Below, in pieces: positions 1 through 6,538 of a DNA stretch of 9,729 nucleotides (positions are counted from its first letter, which is position 1; each line of letters opens with the position of its first letter). The notes under the pieces are model-generated. The model was not told where the DNA came from, made no database searches, and worked only from the letters and a program-made list of their open reading frames with translations. Source of the DNA: Flavobacteriales bacterium UBA5933 (GTDB lineage Bacteria; Bacteroidota; Bacteroidia; Flavobacteriales; Weeksellaceae); contig DJDD01000154.1 of NCBI GenBank assembly GCA_002430925.1, positions 1 through 9,729 on the forward strand, in the 5' to 3' direction. A program made the position numbers and the translations under genes.

Positions 1-911
1 GGAAAAATAGATAATATAATAGACCAGTCTATTTCATCATTCATAACTCCCGACAAAAATAAAATTATTATCCCCATCGAAGAAAAAGCTAGAGGTACTG
101 AGTAATTAATAAAAATATATTTCAAAGGAAATATTAGTGGAATAAAAAGAAAACAAATACTCAATTCTAACATAAAGGAAGGTTGTATAAATAGAGTTAA
201 CAGTATACAAGGAATAGTTATTAATATGCAATCAAGAATAAAAGACAATTCATTTTTTACTATATATTGCTTATTTGATAGTTTAGATAATAAAAAATAT
301 TCTAGTTTTTCTGGCTTCATAATCAAACCATAATTAATGTAGATAATACTAAAAAAACTTATTGTAAACAAATTTTTATTGCTTTCAGCTAAGCCTTGAT
401 AAGCTAAGTAAGTAGCAAAAAGAATAATTATACTATTTACCTTGTAACGTCTGTAATTTGTAATCATTAAGACATTAATTTTTTGAAAAGGAAACTTAAA
501 TCTAATTTTTCCTTTCTGTTCTTTATAAAATGTAAAGAATAATATAACAACAGTAGAAAAATAAATAACATTATATTCTTTCAAATAGATAGAAACAGCA
601 ATTGTAATAGAATTACTTATCAGTAAATCCAAAAGATAAATTAAATAAACTTTTTTTTTACTAAAAGGATTACATAGTATTTCCCAGTCTGTCCTATTGT
701 TTATGTATTGACAAGTTGTGAAAATAAAATAACCTAATAAATAAGGTGTAAAATCAAACAAAGGAAATATGTTTGAAGAGCCATTAACAAGCTTTATTAA
801 TGTAAAAAAATATACTACCAAAATTACCCAAAAGAATGAAGCATCCTTATGAATTAATTTTCTATATCTATTTTTATAAATAATTTGTAGCGTATAAATT
901 AACTTATTCAT
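1..911 (-). CDS. ABC transporter permease-like membrane protein, C-terminus cut by window edge
   Basis: An open frame on the minus strand starts at ATG 911-909 and stays open for 303 codons to the left edge, so the C-terminus is missing. The protein begins MNKLIYTLQIIYKN and is very hydrophobic, with about eight or nine likely membrane segments near residues 28-43, 56-68, 89-108, 113-128, 158-172, 182-195, 223-244, 249-264 and 272-290. A charged loop lies around 129-145 and a basic stretch around 152-157. Its start overlaps the stop of the upstream ATPase gene by 8 bases, so the two are probably translationally coupled and form one transporter, with this protein as the membrane half. I recognise no specific family. 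It is longer and has more spans than the roughly six-span Wzm permeases of polysaccharide exporters. The substrate cannot be told from the sequence. The reading frame is solid; the permease role rests on hydrophobicity and context. Confidence 0.75.
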   Translation of the reverse strand, partial: MNKLIYTLQIIYKNRYRKLIHKDASFFWVILVVYFFTLIKLVNGSSNIFPLFDFTPYLLGYFIFTTCQYINNRTDWEILCNPFSKKKVYLIYLLDLLISNSITIAVSIYLKEYNVIYFSTVVILFFTFYKEQKGKIRFKFPFQKINVLMITNYRRYKVNSIIILFATYLAYQGLAESNKNLFTISFFSIIYINYGLIMKPEKLEYFLLSKLSNKQYIVKNELSFILDCILITIPCILLTLFIQPSFMLELSICFLFIPLIFPLKYIFINYSVPLAFSSMGIIILFLSGVMNDEIDWSIILSIF

Positions 912-1563
912 TGCTTAAATTTTGGTTAAACAAGTTGACTATATTATCATTTTCTACTTCGATAACTTTTTTTTCATTTACGAAAAAAGTAGTTGTTAAA
1001 TAAGGAGAAATAATTTCTATGATATGAGAGGAAACAAAAACAATGTTTTTCTCAGCTAATTTTTTTATAAGGTTTAGTAAAATATAATTACTTTCAATAT
1101 CAAGTCCATTGAATGGTTCATCAAAAATATAAATCTTATAATCATCAAATTGTAGAATACAGTTAATATAAGCTTTTTTTAAAGTACCAGTAGACATTGC
1201 TATTAATTGAATGTTTTCATCAATGTCAAAAATAGTATTTGGAGTTTTATTTAATTTTTCTCGTCCTGAAACCTTTTGGTAAAAATCATAAAACTCTTTT
1301 GCAGTTAAATATTCATATACATTGGGTTCTGTCGCAAGAAAAGCAATGTCATTCGTTTCTAAAGTTTCATTATCATAAGATATTTCTCCATCGTATGTTT
1401 TTAAACCAGCAATAGCCTTTAATAATGTACTTTTTCCTTGTCCATTTCTGCCGAAAAGACCATAAAGTCCAACTGAATTTATAGTGATGTCAATATCATC
1501 AAGTATAGTTTTTTCATAGTATTTAATTGATTTAATTTTTAATCTAAAAATAGGTTGATTCAT
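904..1563 (-). CDS. ABC transporter ATP-binding protein
   Basis: This 219-residue protein is a single ABC nucleotide-binding domain that would power the membrane protein encoded just downstream. The Walker A loop is GRNGQGKST (38-46), Walker B is IYIFDEP (144-150) with likely catalytic Glu149, the D-loop is NGLD (152-155) and the switch His is H180 in SSH. The signature motif is unusual, MSTGTLKK (123-130), keeping only S-x-G of LSGGQ. The Q-loop is also unusual: AFLATEPNVYEYLT (74-87) has Thr78 where the family normally has Gln. The length is on the short side for a full ATPase of this type, and no C-terminal substrate-binding extension such as that of some Wzt proteins is present. The ATG at 1563-1561 is the natural start, opening on the 98-bp divergent spacer shared with manC. 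The substrate is unknown; efflux of a lipid, peptide or toxic compound would all be compatible. Confidence 0.88.
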   Translation of the reverse strand: MNQPIFRLKIKSIKYYEKTILDDIDITINSVGLYGLFGRNGQGKSTLLKAIAGLKTYDGEISYDNETLETNDIAFLATEPNVYEYLTAKEFYDFYQKVSGREKLNKTPNTIFDIDENIQLIAMSTGTLKKAYINCILQFDDYKIYIFDEPFNGLDIESNYILLNLIKKLAEKNIVFVSSHIIEIISPYLTTTFFVNEKKVIEVENDNIVNLFNQNLSNE

Positions 1564-1579
1564 TGAATAGTATTTAAAA

Positions 1580-1640
1580 CTAAGATAGTTATAAAATTTT
1601 TATAAAATAGTACTATACTACTACATATTTTATAACTTAG
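1580..1640. promoter_or_regulatory. Imperfect dyad in divergent spacer, possible back-to-back promoters
   Basis: The spacer between the divergent ATPase and manC genes holds nested inverted repeats. The outer arms are CTAAG (1580-1584) and CTTAG (1636-1640). The inner arms are TTATAAAAT (1589-1597) and ATTTTATAA (1627-1635). The palindrome TAGTACTA (1608-1615) sits at the centre. The left inner arm is also part of a compact 17-bp inverted repeat, TTATAAAA-T-TTTTATAA (1589-1605). The outer arms create TAACTTAG (1633-1640, plus) and TATCTTAG (1587-1580, minus), each one base off the Bacteroidota -7 consensus TAnnTTTG and lying 21 and 16 bases before the respective start codons. No convincing -33 TTG is present on either strand. 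Dyads are easier to find by chance in DNA this AT-rich, so the regulatory reading is an inference. Confidence 0.35.
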
Positions 1641-1661
1641 CAAGTTCGAATTACAGCAATT

Positions 1662-2654
1662 ATGAGTGTATACAATGTTATATTGTCAGGAGGCGTAGGA
1701 AGTAGACTTTGGCCTCTTTCAAGAAAAAGCCATCCTAAACAATACTTACCATTATTTGATGGAAAATCTTTATTTGAATTAACAATACAAAGAAATTTAT
1801 GTGTTGCAGATAAATTAATGATTATCGGAAATAAAGAAAACGATCATTTAAGTCAAGAAGCATTAGATAAATTTGATATAGAATACACAAAAATTGTAGA
1901 AGCAGTACCAAGAAATACTGCTGCAGCAATCGCATTTGCAGCATTATCTGTAGATGAAGATGATATTTTGATTGTAACACCTTCTGATCATTTAATAGAA
2001 GATAAAGAGTTTTATAAAGAAGCGATGCAAAAAGCAATCAATTTAGCTGAAAATGATTATATCGTAACGTTTGGTGTTCAACCAACTCGACCAGAAACAG
2101 GTTATGGTTATATAGAACATGAAGGGGATAAAGTATTATCTTTTAGAGAGAAACCTAATCATATTACTGCACAAGATTTCATAGAGCAAGGTAATTTTTT
2201 ATGGAATAGTGGTATGTTCTGTTTTAAAGCCAAAGTTTTATTAAAAGAATTAAAGAAGTTTGAAAAAGGAATATATGAAGCTTCAAAACTAGCTTGGAAA
2301 GCAAGTGATAATGGAGAATTAGATGAAGCTCTTTCTTTAGAAATACCTTCAAATAGTATTGATTATGCTGTAATGGAACGCAGTAAAAAAATAAAAGTTG
2401 TTCCAGCTGGTTTTATTTGGAATGATTTAGGTTCTTTTGAATCTTTATACGATTATTTTCAATTAAACGGTCATGAAATAGATCGTAATGGAAATATGGT
2501 TATAGGGACAGATGTATATACATCATTCGTAGGATTACAAAATTGTATTTTTGTTAATACACCTACTGCAAACCTTATTTTACAAAAAGAATATTCACAA
2601 GAAGTAAAAAATATTTACACACATTTAGAGAAAAATAATTCCTCATTGATTTAA
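1662..2654 (+). CDS. manC: Mannose-1-phosphate guanylyltransferase
   Basis: The enzyme joins GTP and mannose 1-phosphate to make GDP-mannose, the donor for mannose and the precursor of GDP-fucose and related sugars, in the cytoplasm. The 330-residue protein shows the sugar-nucleotidyltransferase signature GGVGSRLWPLSR (10-21) followed by PKQ (25-27), then PRNTAAA (83-89), SDH (108-110), TGYGYI (146-151), FREKP (161-165), NSGMF (182-186), SIDYAVME (232-239) and WNDLGSF (253-259). It ends soon after a short C-terminal segment, so it is the monofunctional form without the cupin phosphomannose isomerase domain of the longer ManC/AlgA enzymes (about 470 residues). It is the first plus-strand gene after the divergent spacer and so the likely head of the locus. 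No phosphomannomutase is visible in the window. The start codon is preceded by CAGCAATT, with no Shine-Dalgarno motif, as usual in Bacteroidota. Confidence 0.93.
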   Translation: MSVYNVILSGGVGSRLWPLSRKSHPKQYLPLFDGKSLFELTIQRNLCVADKLMIIGNKENDHLSQEALDKFDIEYTKIVEAVPRNTAAAIAFAALSVDEDDILIVTPSDHLIEDKEFYKEAMQKAINLAENDYIVTFGVQPTRPETGYGYIEHEGDKVLSFREKPNHITAQDFIEQGNFLWNSGMFCFKAKVLLKELKKFEKGIYEASKLAWKASDNGELDEALSLEIPSNSIDYAVMERSKKIKVVPAGFIWNDLGSFESLYDYFQLNGHEIDRNGNMVIGTDVYTSFVGLQNCIFVNTPTANLILQKEYSQEVKNIYTHLEKNNSSLI

Positions 2655-2710
2655 AATAAAAAATTGTCTTTTTTGTATTTTTATTCGAAATATAATTGAA
2701 TATTATTCGT

Positions 2711-2718
2711 TAGATTTG
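2711..2718 (+). promoter_or_regulatory. Possible Bacteroidota -7 promoter element
   Basis: TAGATTTG matches the Bacteroidota sigma -7 consensus TAnnTTTG exactly and lies 25 bases before the start codon of the TagD-like gene, in the 89-bp spacer after manC. Transcription from it would begin near 2724 and leave a short leader of about 20 bases. No TTG lies at the expected 17-23 base spacing upstream, so only half of the promoter is supported and a chance match in AT-rich DNA is possible. Confidence 0.3.
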
Positions 2719-2743
2719 TTTTTGAACATTAGAATAAAAAAAA

Positions 2744-3163
2744 ATGACAGTAGGGATTACTTTTGGAATATTCGACTTGTTACATGCAGGACATGTAATG
2801 ATGTTGGAAGAGGCAAAAACACATTGCGATTATTTAATTGTAGGATTAAATACAGATCCTGCTTTGGTTGATCCTTCTAAAAATAACCCAACACAATCTA
2901 TTGTAGAACGTTATATACAGCTTGAAGGTTGTCGATTTGTTGATGAAATTATTCCATATGAAACAGAACAAGATTTATTTGATATGCTAAGTGCATTACC
3001 AATAAACATTCGTATCATAGGAGAAGAATACAGAGATAGAGATTTTAACGGAAAACAATATTGTATAGATAATGATATAAAAATTTATTACAATAAACGA
3101 ACTCATCGTTTTTCAAGTTCTGGTCTTAGAAAAGTTGTAGCAACTTTAGAGAAAAAAAAGTAA
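2744..3163 (+). CDS. TagD-like cytidylyl/adenylyltransferase (nucleotidyltransferase superfamily)
   Basis: This small 139-residue protein belongs to the HxGH nucleotidyltransferase superfamily that includes glycerol-3-phosphate cytidylyltransferase (TagD) and the adenylyltransferase domain of RfaE/HldE. It has GIFDLLHAGH (8-17) with the nucleotide-binding HAGH, the conserved basic and loop residues around RYIQLEG (56-62), IIGEEY (91-96), and a C-terminal RTHRFSSSGLRK (119-130) in the place of the RTxxxSTT motif of TagD. The size is that of a stand-alone TagD. Such an enzyme activates a small phosphorylated alcohol or sugar as a CDP- or ADP-derivative. Here no CDP-glycerol phosphotransferase, heptose kinase or similar partner is visible, so the substrate is open: glycerol 3-phosphate is the first guess from family resemblance only. 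It sits between manC and the UDP-HexNAc dehydrogenase gene, separated from the latter by 28 bases, and is likely co-transcribed with it. Confidence 0.85.
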   Translation: MTVGITFGIFDLLHAGHVMMLEEAKTHCDYLIVGLNTDPALVDPSKNNPTQSIVERYIQLEGCRFVDEIIPYETEQDLFDMLSALPINIRIIGEEYRDRDFNGKQYCIDNDIKIYYNKRTHRFSSSGLRKVVATLEKKK

Positions 3164-3191
3164 CATTTTTTAATACTAGAAACTTAATAAA

Positions 3192-4490
3192 ATGAATAAT
3201 CATTATAAAATTGCTGTAATCGGCCTTGGTTACGTGGGTTTACCATTGGCAAGATTATTTGCAACAAAATATTCTGTTGTAGGTTTTGATATCAATCAAA
3301 ATAGAATAGAAGAATTAAATTCAGGAAATGACTCTACATTAGAAGTAGATAATATAGATTTAAAAGAAGTTTTAATAAAAAATAATCCAATTGAAAACAA
3401 TAAAATTGGATTATTTTGTTCTTCAGATATAAACGATATAAAAAATGCAACTATTTATATTGTTACAGTACCAACACCTGTAGATAAAAATAATAGACCA
3501 GATTTAACTCCATTAAAAAAAGCATCTGAAACAGTAGCAAAAGTTTTAGCAAAAAATGATATCGTCATTTATGAATCTACTGTTTATCCTGGTGTTACAG
3601 AAGAAGAATGTATCCCTGTTTTAGAGCAAAAATCAGATTTAATTTTTAATCAAGATTTTTTTGCTGGTTATTCACCAGAAAGAATAAATCCAGGAGATAA
3701 AAAACATACCGTTGAAAAAATTCTGAAAGTTACTTCAGGCTCAAATCCAGAAATAGGAAAAATTGTTGACGATCTCTATCGTTCTGTAATTACAGCTGGA
3801 ACACATTTAGCTCCATCAATAAAGGTTGCAGAAGCTTCTAAAGTTATTGAAAATTCTCAGAGAGATATTAATATCGCTTTTATCAATGAATTAGCTAAAA
3901 TATTCTCTTTAATGGATATTGATACTAATGATGTTTTAGAAGCAGCAGGAACAAAATGGAATTTCCTAAAATTTCAACCAGGATTGGTTGGAGGACATTG
4001 TATTGGTGTTGATCCTTTTTATTTAGCTCAAAAGGCCCAAGAAATTGGATATTATTCGGAATTAATCTTAGCAGCGAGAAGATTAAATGATTCGATGGGT
4101 GCATTTGTAGCTTCACAAATCGTAAAACTATTAATTAACAAAGATGTAAAGGTAAAAGGAGCTAAAATATTAAATTTAGGTATTACTTTTAAGGAGAATT
4201 GCCCCGATATCAGAAATTCTAAAGCAATAGATGTGATTACTGCATTAGAAGAATACGGAATAATAGTGGAAACTTATGATCCTTGGGTGGATGCTAAAGA
4301 AGTAGAAAGAGAATATTCATTAAATTATATATCAACACTAAAAGAAGATAGTAAATATGATGGTATTGTTCTTACTGTAGCACATAAAGAATTTTTAGAT
4401 CTTGATTTTTCAAAATTTTTAAATGAGCAAGGTGTTATTTATGATGTAAAAGGTGTTTTACCAAAAGGGAAAGTAGATAAAAGATTATAA
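3192..4490 (+). CDS. UDP-N-acetylhexosamine 6-dehydrogenase (WbpO/TviB type nucleotide sugar dehydrogenase)
   Basis: The enzyme oxidises C6 of a UDP-N-acetylhexosamine twice with NAD+ to give the uronic acid form, a building block of acidic polysaccharides such as Vi antigen. The 432-residue protein has the Rossmann motif GLGYVG (11-16), the acidic end of the NAD site at GFD (31-33), VTVPTPVD (91-98), YESTVYPG (127-134), YSPERINPG (160-168), and the catalytic cysteine Cys270 in GGHCIGVDP (268-275), then the C-terminal UDP-binding domain with ITFKENCPDIRN (331-342). The wording DSTLEV near residue 47 and THLAPSIKVAEASKVIENSQ (204-223) closely match what I remember of the Vi polysaccharide VipA/TviB and WbpO group, rather than WecC or Ugd. 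The product is therefore most likely UDP-GlcNAcA or UDP-GalNAcA; which one cannot be decided. Its stop overlaps the rmlC start by one base. The usual partner 4-epimerase (TviC/WbpP) is not seen here. Confidence 0.9.
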   Translation: MNNHYKIAVIGLGYVGLPLARLFATKYSVVGFDINQNRIEELNSGNDSTLEVDNIDLKEVLIKNNPIENNKIGLFCSSDINDIKNATIYIVTVPTPVDKNNRPDLTPLKKASETVAKVLAKNDIVIYESTVYPGVTEEECIPVLEQKSDLIFNQDFFAGYSPERINPGDKKHTVEKILKVTSGSNPEIGKIVDDLYRSVITAGTHLAPSIKVAEASKVIENSQRDINIAFINELAKIFSLMDIDTNDVLEAAGTKWNFLKFQPGLVGGHCIGVDPFYLAQKAQEIGYYSELILAARRLNDSMGAFVASQIVKLLINKDVKVKGAKILNLGITFKENCPDIRNSKAIDVITALEEYGIIVETYDPWVDAKEVEREYSLNYISTLKEDSKYDGIVLTVAHKEFLDLDFSKFLNEQGVIYDVKGVLPKGKVDKRL

Positions 4491-5035
4491 TGAAAGCAAC
4501 AGAAACAAAATTAAAAGGCTGTTTTATTTTAGAACCGACAGTTTTTGAAGATTCAAGAGGTTATTTTTTTGAGTCATATAATGCAAATAAGATAACAGAA
4601 ATATTAGGTTATACACCAAATTTTGTACAAGATAACCAATCGAATTCGTCATATGGTGTAATTAGAGGTTTACACATACAAGAAGGTGAATATGCTCAAG
4701 CAAAATTAGTAAGAGTTGTAGAAGGAACTGTTATTGATGTAGCAGTAGATGTTCGTCCTGGTTCTGAAACTTATGGGCAATCAGTTGCGGTTGAGTTATC
4801 TGCAGAAAATAAAAAACAACTATTTATACCAAGAGGATTTTTACATGGTTTTTCTGTAATCTCTGATAAAGCAACTTTTTTTTATAAATGTGATAATGGA
4901 TACAATAAATCTTCTGAGAATGGAGTTAATCCATTAGATGAAGAATTAAGTATAGATTGGGGAATACCTGCTGATAAAATGATAATTTCTGAAAAAGATT
5001 TAGAAGCACAATCATTTAATTCTTTTAAAAAATAA
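4490..5035 (+). CDS. rfbC: dTDP-4-dehydrorhamnose 3,5-epimerase
   Basis: RmlC/RfbC epimerises C3 and C5 of dTDP-4-keto-6-deoxyglucose in the third... step pair of dTDP-L-rhamnose synthesis, acting between RmlB and RmlD. The 181-residue protein has the normal length for this cupin-fold enzyme. It shows DSRGYFFESYN (21-31), QDNQSNSSYGVIRGLH (47-62) with catalytic base His62, QAKLVRVVEGTVIDVAVDVR (70-89), the IPRGFLHGF motif (113-121), and Tyr132 and Tyr138 around YKCDNGY, the latter the likely proton donor. NPLDEELSIDWG (147-158) corresponds to the family's substrate-pocket Asp and Trp segment. The start overlaps the upstream dehydrogenase stop in a TAATG junction, so it is probably translationally coupled. 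RmlA, RmlB and RmlD are not in this window and would be needed elsewhere for rhamnose. The gene is followed by the largest gap in the plus-strand run. Confidence 0.92.
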   Translation: MKATETKLKGCFILEPTVFEDSRGYFFESYNANKITEILGYTPNFVQDNQSNSSYGVIRGLHIQEGEYAQAKLVRVVEGTVIDVAVDVRPGSETYGQSVAVELSAENKKQLFIPRGFLHGFSVISDKATFFYKCDNGYNKSSENGVNPLDEELSIDWGIPADKMIISEKDLEAQSFNSFKK

Positions 5036-5076
5036 TTATACATTTTATATTTTTTTAAAGTAGTAGGCTAGTTAAG

Positions 5077-5308
5077 TTATTAGATTATATTTCTAATATT
5101 TAGTATCAGCATATCACTCAGAGCTTTTCGAAGAGTTTCATAATTTAGAAGTAATGATATCATTAGATTCTAGTTTTTCTAATACTTAATACCAGTATGT
5201 CACTCAGAGCTTGTCGAAGAGTTTCAGCACTTAGAAGTAATGATGTTATTAGATTCTAGTTTTTCTAATACTTAATACCAGTATGTCACTCAGAGCTTGT
5301 CGAAGAGT
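5077..5308. repeat. Tandem repeat, about 2.7 copies of an 86-bp unit, in the rmlC-ugd gap
   Basis: Three direct units fill most of the 311-bp gap (5036-5346). Unit 1 is 5077-5159 (83 bp, with 3 bases missing and several substitutions), unit 2 is 5160-5245 (86 bp), and unit 3 is 5246-5308, cut after the first 63 bases. Units 2 and 3 agree at 62 of 63 positions, so that duplication is recent or kept uniform. Each unit contains three small inverted repeats: ATTAGA/TCTAAT near its start, ATACT/AGTAT in units 2 and 3, and the core ACTCAGAGCTTGTCGAAGAGT (changed at one base in unit 1), which can fold as ACT/AGT plus CTT/AAG around GTCG. The core resembles a dispersed flavobacterial intergenic repeat I recall, but I could not compare it. 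The period is not a multiple of three and the units contain stops, so it is non-coding. The flanks, 5036-5076 and 5309-5346, are AT-rich with no feature I can support. Confidence 0.9.
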
Positions 5309-5346
5309 AAAAAAAACAAATTAAACGCTATAAAATATTTATATAT

Positions 5347-6513
5347 ATGAAAATTACTGTAGTAGGAACAGGATATGTGGGTTTATCAAATGCTATTTTA
5401 TTAGCTCAAAACAATGAGGTTGTTGCATTAGATATCATTCCAGAGAAAATAGAAATGTTAAATAATAAAAAATCTCCAATTGAAGATAAGGAGATTATAG
5501 AGTTTTTAGCAGAAAAAAATCTGAATTTTAAAGCAAGTTTAGAAAAAGAGGAAGCGTACAAAAATTCTGAATTTGTAATTATTGCTACTCCTACAGATTA
5601 CGATCCTAAAACAAACTATTTTAATACGAATAGTGTTGAAAAAGTAATAGAGGATGTAATACAGTATAATCCTACAGCAGTAATTATTGTAAAATCAACT
5701 GTACCTGTTGGTTTTACGAAAGATATTAAACAAAAATATAACATCGATAATGTGATTTTTTCTCCAGAGTTTTTAAGAGAAGGAAAAGCATTGTATGATA
5801 ATCTATATCCTTCACGAATTATAATTGGTGAGCAAAGTGAAAGAGCTCAAGTTTTTGCAAACCTTCTTAAACAAGGAGCTATTAAGAAAGATATTGAAAC
5901 ATTATTTACGGATTCTACAGAAGCAGAGGCAATTAAGTTATTTTCTAATACTTATTTAGCAATGCGTGTAGCCTACTTTAATGAATTGGATAGCTATGCT
6001 CAAATTAATGGATTAGATAGTAAACAAATTATAGAAGGAGTAGGTTTAGATCCTAGAATTGGTTCTCATTATAATAACCCATCATTTGGTTATGGAGGAT
6101 ATTGTTTACCAAAGGATACGAAACAATTATTAGCAAATTATAATTCTGTACCTAATAATATTATTCAAGCAATTGTAGATGCTAATAGAACACGAAAAGA
6201 TTTTATTGCAGATTCTATCATAGCAAAAGAGCCTAAAAAAGTAGGTGTTTATCGTTTGATCATGAAATCCGGATCTGATAACTTTCGTGCATCTGCCATA
6301 CAAGGTGTGATGAAAAGAATAAAAGCAAAAGGTATCGAAGTTGAGGTTTTTGAACCAGCTTTAAAAGAAGATAATTTCTTTGGATCAAAAGTCGTAAGTG
6401 ATTTAGAACAATTTAAAAAAGAATGCGACGTAATAATTTCTAATCGAAATGCACCTGAACTTTCTGATGTACAAGAAAAAGTATATACAAGAGATCTTTT
6501 TGGAAACGACTAA
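5347..6513 (+). CDS. ugd: UDP-glucose 6-dehydrogenase
   Basis: Ugd oxidises UDP-glucose to UDP-glucuronate with two NAD+, in the cytoplasm, supplying GlcA and, through the next gene, GalA. The 388-residue protein has the Rossmann motif GTGYVG (7-12), ALDI (27-30), IIATPTDYDPKTNYFNT (78-94), KSTVPVGFT (116-124), FSPEFLREGKALYDNL (138-153), NTYLAMRVAYFNELD (201-215), the catalytic Cys253 in GYGGYCLPKDTKQ (248-260), and the UDP-binding end SGSDNFRASAIQG (308-320). The sequence and length closely follow the short enterobacterial Ugd as I remember it, and differ from the longer 430-460-residue Ugd form. It is clearly distinct from the WbpO/TviB-type dehydrogenase at 3192-4490. It follows the tandem-repeat gap, so it may start its own transcript or mark the left edge of a module; no consensus promoter is clear in the 38 bases after the repeat. 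The epimerase gene follows after 25 bases. Confidence 0.95.
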   Translation: MKITVVGTGYVGLSNAILLAQNNEVVALDIIPEKIEMLNNKKSPIEDKEIIEFLAEKNLNFKASLEKEEAYKNSEFVIIATPTDYDPKTNYFNTNSVEKVIEDVIQYNPTAVIIVKSTVPVGFTKDIKQKYNIDNVIFSPEFLREGKALYDNLYPSRIIIGEQSERAQVFANLLKQGAIKKDIETLFTDSTEAEAIKLFSNTYLAMRVAYFNELDSYAQINGLDSKQIIEGVGLDPRIGSHYNNPSFGYGGYCLPKDTKQLLANYNSVPNNIIQAIVDANRTRKDFIADSIIAKEPKKVGVYRLIMKSGSDNFRASAIQGVMKRIKAKGIEVEVFEPALKEDNFFGSKVVSDLEQFKKECDVIISNRNAPELSDVQEKVYTRDLFGND

Positions 6514-6538
6514 TTAAATTAACACATATAATTATAAA

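Noticed and set aside
1..1563. ABC transporter pair considered as the Wzm/Wzt polysaccharide exporter
   Set aside because: The ATPase is short with atypical motifs, the permease has too many spans, the pair is on the opposite strand, and the locus carries its own Wzx-like flippase.
1822..2037. 71-codon open frame on the minus strand inside manC
   Set aside because: It lies wholly within the well-supported guanylyltransferase gene in another frame, has a leucine- and tyrosine-rich composition typical of a reverse reading of AT-rich code, and shows no recognisable motif.
2656..2684. ATAAAAA/TTTTTAT inverted repeat after manC considered as a terminator
   Set aside because: The stem is only A-T pairs and there is no GC stem followed by a U-run; such matches are expected by chance here.
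3925..4116. 63-codon open frame on the minus strand inside the UDP-HexNAc dehydrogenase gene
   Set aside because: It is antisense to the conserved catalytic region of the dehydrogenase and has no motif or start context of its own.
5077..5308. Repeats considered as a CRISPR array
   Set aside because: The units are contiguous 86-bp tandem copies with no unique spacers between short repeats, and there are no cas genes nearby.
5309..5346. Promoter for ugd in the AT-rich bases after the repeat
   Set aside because: TATAAAATATTTATATAT is present but there is no TAnnTTTG or TTG element at a credible spacing, so a promoter call would be guesswork.
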